Shown: positions 25,814-33,537 of the stretch, in pieces
How positions within the stretch are numbered: the stretch's first letter is position 1
How the letters are laid out: every line of letters starts with the position of its first letter
NCBI RefSeq assembly: GCF_000719975.1
Contig: NZ_JOIJ01000002.1
Coordinates: 62,001-126,000 of the forward strand
Length of the DNA stretch: 64,000 nucleotides
From: Prauserella rugosa
GTDB lineage: Bacteria > Actinomycetota > Actinomycetes > Mycobacteriales > Pseudonocardiaceae
Direction: 5' to 3'
Program-made: the position numbers and the translations under genes
Notes under the pieces: model-generated
The model's input: only the letters and a program-made list of their open reading frames with translations
Databases searched by the model: none
What the model was told of the DNA's origin: nothing

Positions 25814-26704
25814 TCAGGCCCCCGATTCCTCCGGCCTGGTCACGACGACGGGGCAGGGCGCGTGGATCACCATCGCCTGGCTCGTCGAGCCCAGCAACAT
25901 GCCCGTGAACCCGCCGTGGCCGCGCGTGCCGACGACGACGAGTTGCGCCCCTTCGGCCTGTTGCAGCAGCGTGCGGACGGGCCTGCCCGGCTCGAGCACC
26001 TCGTGCACCTCGACCTCGGGGTGCCGTTCACGCCAAGGCGCCAGCGTCTCCTCGAGCAGTGTCCGCCCCGCCTTCTCCAGTTCGGACAGATCGGTCGGGA
26101 ACGGGTAGGCGTACGGCCCTTCGACGGAGATGACGTCGTTCCAGGAGTGCACCGCCTGCAACGGCACGCCGCGTTCGGCGGCCGCGTCGAACGCGTACGC
26201 CAGCGCGGTCTCGGTGTGTTCCGAACCGTCGACCCCGACCACGACCGGGCCCTGCGCGGGCGGCGGGTCGTCGTGCCGCTTGCCGCGCACCACCGCCACG
26301 GGACACCGCGCGTGCGCCGACAGCGACACGGCCACCGACCCGACCAGCATGCCGGTGAACCCGCCCAGGCCGCGCGAACCGACGACCACGCATCGGGCCG
26401 TGCGCGACTCACCCGCGAGCACGTGCGCGGGCTGGCCCTCCACCCGCTGTGCCTCGATCTCCACGTCCGGGACCTGCTGCCGCACCTCGGTGCGCGCCGC
26501 GTCCAACGCGGTCTGCGCCTGCTGCTCGATCCCCTCGCGTACCTTCGGAGCGGAGGCCACGAAGGCGGGGTAGCTGCCCGCGGGCACGATGTAGGCGTAG
26601 ATCAGCCGCACCGTGTCGCCGCGTCGCTGCGCCTCGCGCGCCGCCCAGACCGCCGCGTTCATCGCCGAGGGCGAACCGTCGACGCCTGCCACGATCACCG
26701 CCAT
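25814..26704 (-). CDS. Universal stress protein, two UspA domains
   Basis: 296 residues, first gene of the stress operon. Both UspA domains keep nucleotide motifs: GSRGLGGFTGMLVGSVAVSL in the first, GTRGHGGFTGMLLGSTSQAM in the second. Same length and layout as the USP at 23283-24173, so the two probably arose by duplication flanking the CBS and nitroreductase genes. Start ATG 26704 has GGGGAGCGG upstream. The divergent 240-bp region holds a 28-bp imperfect palindrome at 26763-26790. Confidence 0.92.
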   Translation of the reverse strand: MAVIVAGVDGSPSAMNAAVWAAREAQRRGDTVRLIYAYIVPAGSYPAFVASAPKVREGIEQQAQTALDAARTEVRQQVPDVEIEAQRVEGQPAHVLAGESRTARCVVVGSRGLGGFTGMLVGSVAVSLSAHARCPVAVVRGKRHDDPPPAQGPVVVGVDGSEHTETALAYAFDAAAERGVPLQAVHSWNDVISVEGPYAYPFPTDLSELEKAGRTLLEETLAPWRERHPEVEVHEVLEPGRPVRTLLQQAEGAQLVVVGTRGHGGFTGMLLGSTSQAMVIHAPCPVVVTRPEESGA

Positions 26705-26762
26705 GGAATCCGCTCCCCTCGCCGGGTGTCCGACGTCCGTGCCGTCCGGTCTCTCGCGCGAA

Positions 26763-26790
26763 GGGGACGCCGGGCGCTCCGGCGTTCCCC
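26763..26790. promoter_or_regulatory. Imperfect palindrome upstream of stress operon
   Basis: Arms GGGGACGCCGG and CCGGCGTTCCCC, 5 nt apart, matching at all but one inserted base, 59 bp before the start of the first USP gene and 155 bp before the molybdoenzyme gene. The GGGAC outer bases recall DosR-type sites but the centre does not match. Operator or hairpin. Confidence 0.45.
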
Positions 26791-26944
26791 CGCTGCTCCG
26801 AGTCGGACGGTACTCCCGATCAGTGGCCTCGGCAGCGCTTCAGCGGCGGACCCCGAATGCCGCGGCCCGCCGTCCGTCGTGGCTCCCGCCGGGCGGCCCG
26901 CCACGACGCGGTTCCCGCTTCCGCACCCCGGTTACCGTGGAGCC

Positions 26945-29335
26945 GTGACGGTCGACGAGCACTCCCGCGAGATCACCCGCAGTCCGACGACCTTCCACTG
27001 GGGTCGCTACGAGGTCGTCACCTCCGGCGGCGAGATCGTGGCCCTCGAGCCCGATCCCGCCGATCCCGACCCGTCCCCGATCGGCCCGGGCGTGGCCGAG
27101 GCCGACCGTGCGCCCTACCGGATCACGCGCCCGATGGTGCGCGAGGGCTGGCTGACCGGCTCCGGCACGCGAGGCGGCGACCGGTTCGTGGCGGTGAGGT
27201 GGGAACGCGCGCTGGACCTCACCGCACGCGAGCTCGACCGGGTCCGCACCCGGCACGGCAACGCCGCGATCTACGGCGGCTCGTACGGCTGGGGCAGCGC
27301 GGGCCGGTTCCACCATCCGCAGAGCCAGATCCACCGTTTCCTCGCCATGGCAGGCGGTTACACCGCATCGGTCAACAGCTACAGCCAGGCGGCCATGGAG
27401 GTCGTGCTGCCGCATGTCATCGGCGGCGGTCCGCGCAGTCTGGAGGAACGCGGCCCGTCGTGGCCCGAGATCGTCGACCACGCCGAGCTCGTCGTCTCGT
27501 TCGGCGGGCTGGCGGCCAAGAACGCCCAGATGGTTCCGGGCGGTCCGAGCAGGCACACCCAGGTGTCGTGGCAGCGGGCCGCGGCCGGGGCGGGCGTGCG
27601 CTTCGTCAACGTCTCCCCCGTGCGCGCCGACACCGAGCCCGACCTCCGCGCCCGGTGGGTGCCGATCCGGCCCGCGACCGACACGGCGCTCATGCTCGCG
27701 CTGTGCCACGTGCTCCTCACCGAGGACCTGGCCGACACCGACTTCGCGCGCCGCTGCTGCGTCGGGTTCGACCGCTTCCGCGACTACGTGCTCGGCACCG
27801 CCGACGGCTGCGCGAAGGACGCCGAGTGGGCCGCGGCGATCACCGACATTCCGGCCGGCGACATTCGTGACCTCGCGCGGCAGATCGCCGCACACCGGAC
27901 GGTGATCAACCTCGCGTGGTCGATCCAGCGGCAGGACCACGGCGAACAGCCGTACTGGGCGGGTATCGCCCTGGCGGCGCTGTCCGGGTCGTTCGGCAGG
28001 CCGGGCGGAGGCCCCGCGGCGGGACTGGGCATCGCCGAGACCGGCGTGCGTGGCCACTGGAGCATCGCCGCACTCCCCCAGCCGCCCAATCCCGTCTCCC
28101 CCGCGATGCCCGTCGCCCGGATCGCCGACGTCCTCCTGCACCCGGGCGCGACGATCGACTACAACGGCGCCCGCCTGACGTGTCCCGACATCCGGCTGGT
28201 GTATTGGGCGGGCGGCAACCCGTTCCACCATCACCAGGACCTGGGCAGGCTCGCGCGCGCCTGGCAACGGCCCGACACGGTGATCGTCCACGAGGCGTGG
28301 TGGAACGCCAACGCCCGGCACGCCGACATCGTGCTTCCCGTCGCCACCCCGCTCGAGCGCGAGGACCTCGCACTGGGCTCCTCCGACACGACGATCACCG
28401 CGATGCACCGGGCCGCGGCACCGCCCGCCGACGTCCCCACCGACCACCGCGTGTTCGCCGCGCTCGCCGAACGTCTCGGGTTCGCCGAGCGGTTCACCGA
28501 GGGACGCACCGAACGGCAGTGGGTGCGGGAGCTCTACGAGCGCACACGGACCAGGTTGGCCGCATCGAATGTCGACCTACCCGACTTCGAGCGGTTCTGG
28601 ACGGACGGATCGGCGAGCCTGCCCGAACGGGAGATGCGCCACGACGGCGGTGCGTTCGCCGCGCTGCGGGCCGACCCCGACGCCCATCCGATCGCCACCC
28701 CGTCCGGCAGGGTCGAGCTCGTCAGCGACACGGTGGCCGGATTCGGTTATCCGGACTGTCCCGGCATGCCCGTGTGGCTCGAACCGGCCGAATGGCTCGG
28801 GGCTGCCGGCGCCGCGCGGCATCCTCTGCATCTGGTGTCCAACCAGCCGCGCACGCGCCTGCACTCCCAGTACGACGGGGCGCGGGCGAGCCGCGAGGCC
28901 AAGGTCGCGGGCAGGGAGCCGGTCGACCTGCACCCGGACGACGCCCGCGCACGGGGCATCGCCGACGGCGACGTGGTGCGGATCCACAACGACCGGGGTG
29001 CGTGTCTCGCCGGTGCGCGTCTGACCGACGCCGTCCGTCCCGGAGTGGTGGTCCTGGCGACGGGTGCCTGGTACGACCCGGACGCCGACGGGCTCGACCG
29101 GCACGGCAACCCGAACGTGCTCACGCGGGACGCAGGCACCTCACGGCTCGCGCAGGGTCCGACGCCGGGCACGACGCTGGTCGAGGTCTCCCCCGCGGGG
29201 CCGGACCCCGCTCCCGTGCGCGCCTTCGAACCACCGGAGATCGTGGAGACCGAACCCGCGCCCGGCCACCACGGCCCTGCCCACCACTGCCCTGCCCACG
29301 GAGCCGGCAACCACGGAGCCGGCGAAAAACGGTGA
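26945..29335 (+). CDS. BisC/TorA-type molybdopterin oxidoreductase
   Basis: 796 residues from GTG 26945. It belongs to the DMSO reductase family, serine-ligand branch: IYGGSYGWGSAGRFHHPQSQ (109-128) and YSQAAMEVVLPH (146-157) match the regions around the molybdenum ligand of TorA, DorA and BisC, so Ser147 is the likely ligand. There is no Tat signal and no N-terminal Fe-S motif, so it should be a soluble cytoplasmic enzyme like BisC, which reduces biotin sulfoxide and methionine sulfoxide. The C-terminus ends in a His-rich tail (HHGPAHHCPAH). It lies 181 bp before a TsuA-like sulfur transporter on the same strand, which fits a sulfur-compound substrate. Which sulfoxide or N-oxide it uses is unknown. 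Confidence 0.9.
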   Translation: MTVDEHSREITRSPTTFHWGRYEVVTSGGEIVALEPDPADPDPSPIGPGVAEADRAPYRITRPMVREGWLTGSGTRGGDRFVAVRWERALDLTARELDRVRTRHGNAAIYGGSYGWGSAGRFHHPQSQIHRFLAMAGGYTASVNSYSQAAMEVVLPHVIGGGPRSLEERGPSWPEIVDHAELVVSFGGLAAKNAQMVPGGPSRHTQVSWQRAAAGAGVRFVNVSPVRADTEPDLRARWVPIRPATDTALMLALCHVLLTEDLADTDFARRCCVGFDRFRDYVLGTADGCAKDAEWAAAITDIPAGDIRDLARQIAAHRTVINLAWSIQRQDHGEQPYWAGIALAALSGSFGRPGGGPAAGLGIAETGVRGHWSIAALPQPPNPVSPAMPVARIADVLLHPGATIDYNGARLTCPDIRLVYWAGGNPFHHHQDLGRLARAWQRPDTVIVHEAWWNANARHADIVLPVATPLEREDLALGSSDTTITAMHRAAAPPADVPTDHRVFAALAERLGFAERFTEGRTERQWVRELYERTRTRLAASNVDLPDFERFWTDGSASLPEREMRHDGGAFAALRADPDAHPIATPSGRVELVSDTVAGFGYPDCPGMPVWLEPAEWLGAAGAARHPLHLVSNQPRTRLHSQYDGARASREAKVAGREPVDLHPDDARARGIADGDVVRIHNDRGACLAGARLTDAVRPGVVVLATGAWYDPDADGLDRHGNPNVLTRDAGTSRLAQGPTPGTTLVEVSPAGPDPAPVRAFEPPEIVETEPAPGHHGPAHHCPAHGAGNHGAGEKR

Positions 29336-29515
29336 CGCCGGACACCATTTCCGGACGGCATGGAACTAACGCGGTGAAATGAATCCGCGACGTCCGGATC
29401 GATGATTTCGCCGTGTTCCGAATAGTGGACGCACTTCTCCGGGGGAGTATTGGCGCCGTACGGTGGACGACGGCATTATCCCCTCCAACCGGAGCCTGCA
29501 CATTCGGGAGTATTC

Positions 29516-30787
29516 GTGTCCACCGACACCGACCGCACGTCACCCAGGAATTTCCTGACGAGCTCCCCGACGTCGTGTGCTGCGCCACGTCCGGAGCCGG
29601 AACAACCGGTTCGCGTGGTGCCGCTCACGATCGCGGGAATCATCGCGGTCGCACTGAGCTGGTACGTCTGGGCCGTCCACGGCGCACAATTCGGCGCGCT
29701 GCTGATCATCGGACTGTTCCTCGGCGTCGCCCTGTTCCATTCCCGCTTCGGCTTCACCTCGGCGTGGCGGCAGCTGGTCGCCGTCGGCAACGGTGAAGGC
29801 CTGCGGGCGCACACATTGTTGCTCGGCACGGCCGCGACGCTGATCGCACTGGTGATCGGAACCGGAACCGGCCTGTTCGGCAACACGCCGGAGGCGACCG
29901 CGGGACCGATCGGACTCGCCCTGTTCGTCGGCGCGATGCTGTTCGCCATCGGCATGCAGCTCGGCGGCGCCTGCGCCTCCGGCACGTTGTTCGCCGTCGG
30001 CTCGGGACAGTCGACGATCGTGCTCACGCTCGGCGGGTTCATCATCGGCTCGGTGCTCTACACGTTCGCCTTCCCGGTGCTCGACGGCTGGCCGGAGGTG
30101 CCGGGCGTGCTCCTGTCCGACCACGTCGGCTGGTTCGGCTCGTGGGCGATCACGATCGGCGTGCTGCTGGCGATCGTCGTGGCGACGCGCATCATCCAGG
30201 CGCGCCGCAATCCGCCGCCCATCGGCGCGCCGCCGTCGGCGAAGGGCCCGGCGCGGGTGTTCCGCGGTTCGTGGCCGCTGCTCGTCGGCGCGGTGGTGCT
30301 GGGTGTACTCGCCGGTGCCGTGATGCTCGTGTCGGGCGGCATCTGGGGCGTGACGACCGCGTTCGCACTGTGGGGCGCGAAGCTTCTGCAGTTGCTCGGA
30401 CTGCACCCGGAGACGTGGGAGTTCTGGCAGCAGCCCACGTTCGCCGAGATGCTCCAGGGTTCGGTGTGGACGGAGAAGACCACGCTGACCAACGTCGGCA
30501 TCATTCTCGGCGCGGCGGTCGCGGCCGCCGCGGCGGGCGCCTGGAAGATCCACTCGGAGATCCCGTGGCGCACGGCCGTCGCGGCCGTCCTCGGCGGCAT
30601 CCTCATGGGGGTCGGCGCCCGGCTCGCAGGCGGCTGCAACATCGGCGCGTACCTCGGCGGCATCTCCACCGGCAGCCTCCACGGCTGGCTGTGGGGCGCG
30701 TTCGCCCTGCTCGGCACCTGGGTCGGACTGAAGCTGCGCCCGCTGTTCGGCCTCGGCGTACCCAAGCCCGCCGACAGCGTCTGCTGA
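29516..30787 (+). CDS. YeeE/YedE (TsuA-type) sulfur-compound transporter
   Basis: 423 residues from GTG 29516, preceded by CGGGAG. About ten to twelve membrane helices, two DUF395/YeeE repeats. The two cysteine motifs of thiosulfate transporters are present: GGACASGTL with Cys153 and GGCNIGAY with Cys374; in TsuA these line the conducting path and pass thiosulfate by S-H interactions. A soluble Pro-rich N-terminus of about 35 residues precedes the first helix. No TusA-like or rhodanese gene follows; the gene ends at a hairpin terminator. Thiosulfate or another sulfur species is the expected cargo. Confidence 0.9.
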   Translation: MSTDTDRTSPRNFLTSSPTSCAAPRPEPEQPVRVVPLTIAGIIAVALSWYVWAVHGAQFGALLIIGLFLGVALFHSRFGFTSAWRQLVAVGNGEGLRAHTLLLGTAATLIALVIGTGTGLFGNTPEATAGPIGLALFVGAMLFAIGMQLGGACASGTLFAVGSGQSTIVLTLGGFIIGSVLYTFAFPVLDGWPEVPGVLLSDHVGWFGSWAITIGVLLAIVVATRIIQARRNPPPIGAPPSAKGPARVFRGSWPLLVGAVVLGVLAGAVMLVSGGIWGVTTAFALWGAKLLQLLGLHPETWEFWQQPTFAEMLQGSVWTEKTTLTNVGIILGAAVAAAAAGAWKIHSEIPWRTAVAAVLGGILMGVGARLAGGCNIGAYLGGISTGSLHGWLWGAFALLGTWVGLKLRPLFGLGVPKPADSVC

Positions 30788-30810
30788 GTAACCCCGTTCG
30801 ATCGATCAGC

Positions 30811-30843
30811 GCCCTGTGAGACCACCGCCCGGTCTCACAGGGC
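30811..30843 (+). terminator. Terminator of TsuA-like gene
   Basis: Perfect 13-bp stem (arms GCCCTGTGAGACC and GGTCTCACAGGGC) with a 7-nt loop, 24 bp after the transporter stop. Confidence 0.75.
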
Positions 30844-30917
30844 CCTCGTTCTGCGCGGAGGAACACCGGCCGACGTCCGTGGGCAGCCTGCCACCCGGCA
30901 CCGGCGTCCCACACGGA

Positions 30918-30960
30918 AGAAGGGCGGTTTCCGGGGCATGCATCCGGAAACCGCCCTTCT
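30918..30960. terminator. 17-bp hairpin terminator
   Basis: Perfect 17-bp stem (arms AGAAGGGCGGTTTCCGG and CCGGAAACCGCCCTTCT) with a 9-nt loop, between convergent genes; it probably ends minus-strand transcription from the small secreted-protein genes. The rest of the 333-bp gap (30961-31120) shows no gene. Confidence 0.75.
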
Positions 30961-31120
30961 CCTCTGTCCCCGCGCCGGGTCCGGAAAGGGTGTGACGACC
31001 TTCCGCGGGCGAGCCCACAGCGACCCGGTGCCGGCGGCTACGGTCCGGCCACCGGATCGCTGCCTCGCTGGGGCTCGGCCCGGCCACGGGAGTCCTGCCG
31101 GCCCTGACCGGCCTCCGCGG

Positions 31121-31372
31121 TTATCCGCCGACGCTGGGCAGCAGCTTGCCCGGCACGTCGGCCACCGACTGGACGACACCCAGCACCGGCACGCCCAGCG
31201 GGGCGAACGTGTACACGTTGTGCAGGTCGCTGGTATCGGGCTCGTCGACGACGGCGACGTCGTCCGCACCGTCACCGGGTGCGGCCGCGGCCACGCCCGC
31301 TCCGAGGCCGGTGACCGCCGCCGCTCCGGCCAGTGCGGCACCCGCGATCACGCGGGCGATGGTCTTGTTCAT
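31121..31372 (-). CDS. Small secreted protein
   Basis: 83 residues. An N-terminal Sec signal (MNKTIARVIAGAALAGAAAV, cleavage likely after the AAA near residue 31) leaves about 52 residues with an acidic start and a hydrophobic C-terminal half (FAPLGVPVLGVVQSVADVPG). No cysteines. It starts with MNKTIAR, much like MNRTMAR of the next gene, and both end in similar Leu/Pro/Gly-rich segments (LPSVGG here), so the two are probably paralogues. Chaplin-like surface activity is possible but the chaplin signature is absent. Function unknown. Confidence 0.7.
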   Translation of the reverse strand: MNKTIARVIAGAALAGAAAVTGLGAGVAAAAPGDGADDVAVVDEPDTSDLHNVYTFAPLGVPVLGVVQSVADVPGKLLPSVGG

Positions 31373-31393
31373 GGGGCTTTCCCTTCGTCTCCG

Positions 31394-31600
31394 TCACCCC
31401 GTGATGAGGGTGATCAGGCTGTACACCGGCTGCAGCGCCTCGGTGGGCAGGTTCGCGATCGGTCCGACGAGGCCTCCGGCGTCGACGCCCGGCAGCAGCC
31501 AGAACGGCGTGTCGTCGGCGGCCGCGGCGCCCGCGCCGAGGAGGCCGAACGCCGCCACCGCGGACGCGCCCGCGGCCAGGCGCGCCATGGTCCTGTTCAT
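31394..31600 (-). CDS. Small secreted protein, paralogue of neighbour
   Basis: 68 residues from ATG 31600, which has a strong GGAGGTGA site; the longer frame upstream is not coding. Signal peptide over residues 1-27, then a mature part of about 40 residues (DDTPFWLLPGVDAGGLVGPI and a Leu/Ile-rich end). It is 21 bp upstream of the 83-residue secreted protein and 28 bp downstream of the membrane protein gene, so all three probably share one transcript. Function unknown. Confidence 0.7.
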   Translation of the reverse strand: MNRTMARLAAGASAVAAFGLLGAGAAAADDTPFWLLPGVDAGGLVGPIANLPTEALQPVYSLITLITG

Positions 31601-31628
31601 GTGGTCACCTCCCTCGTCCTCCCGTCCT

Positions 31629-33389
31629 TCACGGCCGCAGCGGACCGGTGACCGGCACCACCGCGGCACCCTCGATCCAGTTCCCCGCGCCGTCGCCGAT
31701 GCCTGACATCCCGGGTGCGTGCGGTTCGCCCGCTCCCATCGGCATCGCCGTGACCTGCGCCGAGGCGTAGATGCGGTTCTGTTCGGCATCGCTGCGTCCC
31801 TGCGCGGCGAGCCATCGCCGGTATCCGTCGAGCGTGGGCCGCTGACCGCCGAACCGTCCGCCGAGCGCGACCACGAATTCGACCGCGTTCGGCCCGCGGG
31901 GATCCATGTCCAGTGCCAGCGAGGTGGTGGCGAGGCTGTTGACCACCGGGCTCGTCAGCAACCACGGAGCCAGGTGCACGCCGTACAGATACGTCGGACC
32001 GCGCGTCTGGTCCTGCGCCGTCCGCTGCACGGTCGTGTGGGCGTCGGTCCACCCCGAGACCACGATCAGTGCCGCGTCGCGCACCGGTCCGGTCCGTACC
32101 GGGAGGCCGTGCCGCTGTGCCTCCTGCCGCACGACCCGTGCCGCGAGTCTGCTGCGCGGCGAGTCGTCTGCGGCGAGCGCGACGGCGGGCACCTCGCGCT
32201 GTGCCAGATGCCCGACGAGGCTGCGCAGCGAACGCTCGTCCCGGTCGCTCAGTGCCTCGGCCGGGCAGCGGCGCAGGACGTCGCGCGCTCCGCCGACGAG
32301 CCCGCCGAGGGCGGCGGTCGCACACTCCGGGCCGTCGGCGCCCGTGGCGCCCGGCGGTCCGCTACCTGCCCCCGAGCCGGTGTCCACGTCGATGCCGGCC
32401 TCGTCGCCACCAGCTCGGACCACGATCTCCGACCGGCCCTCCGGCAGCTGCACCTCCGCCCACCGTCCGGGCGCGCCGCGCCTGCCGCCCGCCGGGACGA
32501 ACCCGTCGCCGTCGACACCGACCGTGACGTCATCCCCCGCGCTCGCGGGCAGATGCACCAGGTTGGTGCCGGGACGGTGGGGGCTGATCAGCACGGGCAC
32601 GTCCGCTCCGCCGACCGTGGCCGACGCGAGCACGGGCACCCCCGGCACGGGCAGCTCCGCGGGCCGGCCCAGCGCGGGCGCCGCGGTCCACGCCACGAAC
32701 GCCACCGCGACGCCTGCGGCGGCCAGTCCGGTGGCGCCGCGCGGTCCGCTCCACCGGCGGGCCGCCACCACGAGCACCGTCGCCGCGACCGGCAACACCA
32801 CCGCGGCGAGGCTCACCACGCCGATTCCGGTGGTCAGCAAGCGCCGGTCGGGGCCGAGTCCCGACCACACCAACGCGAGCGCGCCGGCCACGGCGAGCAC
32901 GACGCCGAGCGACGTCATCAGCCCGCCGGGACGGACCGTCCGGCCGAGCCACGTACCCGACGCCATCGCGACCACGACGCCGAACCACGTCGCCGCGGCG
33001 GTGACCACCACGAGGTCCAGCATCAGGTCGAGACCGGACCGTCCCGCACCTGTCTCCACCACCAGCAGGACGAGCAGCGCACCCGAGGGCCCGACCGTGA
33101 CCCGCGGCCGCGTCAGCGTCACCACGACGGCGACGCTCAGCACCGCGTGCACGGCCCCACCCACGACGTTGACGTCCAGCGCCGCCACCGACACGAGTGC
33201 CAGCACCGCCGACGCCGCGCCCACGGCACCGAGCGTCGCCCTGACCCGGCCCGGCGGATCTCCGCCGAGCGGTCGCAACAGCCCGGCACCGGCCACGACG
33301 ACGGTGCACAGCAGCAACGTCAGCCGGATGGCGAGCGCCAGCCCGTCCGCGGTGGACGAGCCGGTGAGCTCGGAGGTTCCGTGGTGCAT
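31629..33389 (-). CDS. Multi-pass membrane protein with extracytoplasmic domain (DUF6239-like)
   Basis: 586 residues. About nine hydrophobic segments occupy residues 15-255; from about 265 the protein is soluble and should face outward, with a beta-rich part (VLISPHRPGTNLVHLPASAG, then WAEVQLPEGRSEI) and, from about 355, an alpha/beta domain (LSDRDERSLRSLVGHLAQRE and ALIVVSGWTDAH) that looks like a periplasmic-binding or Toprim-like Rossmann fold. I recall similar Pseudonocardiaceae proteins as DUF6239; unverified. It is followed by two small secreted-protein genes in the same orientation, suggesting one module at the cell surface. Two Cys in the outer domain could form a disulfide. Confidence 0.7.
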   Translation of the reverse strand: MHHGTSELTGSSTADGLALAIRLTLLLCTVVVAGAGLLRPLGGDPPGRVRATLGAVGAASAVLALVSVAALDVNVVGGAVHAVLSVAVVVTLTRPRVTVGPSGALLVLLVVETGAGRSGLDLMLDLVVVTAAATWFGVVVAMASGTWLGRTVRPGGLMTSLGVVLAVAGALALVWSGLGPDRRLLTTGIGVVSLAAVVLPVAATVLVVAARRWSGPRGATGLAAAGVAVAFVAWTAAPALGRPAELPVPGVPVLASATVGGADVPVLISPHRPGTNLVHLPASAGDDVTVGVDGDGFVPAGGRRGAPGRWAEVQLPEGRSEIVVRAGGDEAGIDVDTGSGAGSGPPGATGADGPECATAALGGLVGGARDVLRRCPAEALSDRDERSLRSLVGHLAQREVPAVALAADDSPRSRLAARVVRQEAQRHGLPVRTGPVRDAALIVVSGWTDAHTTVQRTAQDQTRGPTYLYGVHLAPWLLTSPVVNSLATTSLALDMDPRGPNAVEFVVALGGRFGGQRPTLDGYRRWLAAQGRSDAEQNRIYASAQVTAMPMGAGEPHAPGMSGIGDGAGNWIEGAAVVPVTGPLRP

Positions 33390-33463
33390 GCTCTCCTCGT
33401 TCGCCAGAGCGGGCCAGCCGGGAAGCCGGTGCCCGGCACATCCGTTGTCCGAACCCGCGGGAC

Positions 33464-33508
33464 CGTGGTCCGGACCGCCGGCCGTGCGGCTCGACGGTCC
33501 GGACCACG
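33464..33508 (-). terminator. Terminator of SBP56-like gene
   Basis: Perfect 13-bp stem (arms CGTGGTCCGGACC and GGTCCGGACCACG) with a 19-nt loop, just after the SBP56-like stop and before the membrane-protein gene, so those two genes are probably separate transcripts. Confidence 0.65.
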
Positions 33509-33537
33509 CGGGCCCTCCCCGGGTCCCGCCTACACCG

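Noticed and set aside
26763..26790. A DosR box upstream of the stress operon
   Set aside because: The outer GGGGAC fits but the centre and spacing do not match the known consensus; kept only as an unassigned palindrome.
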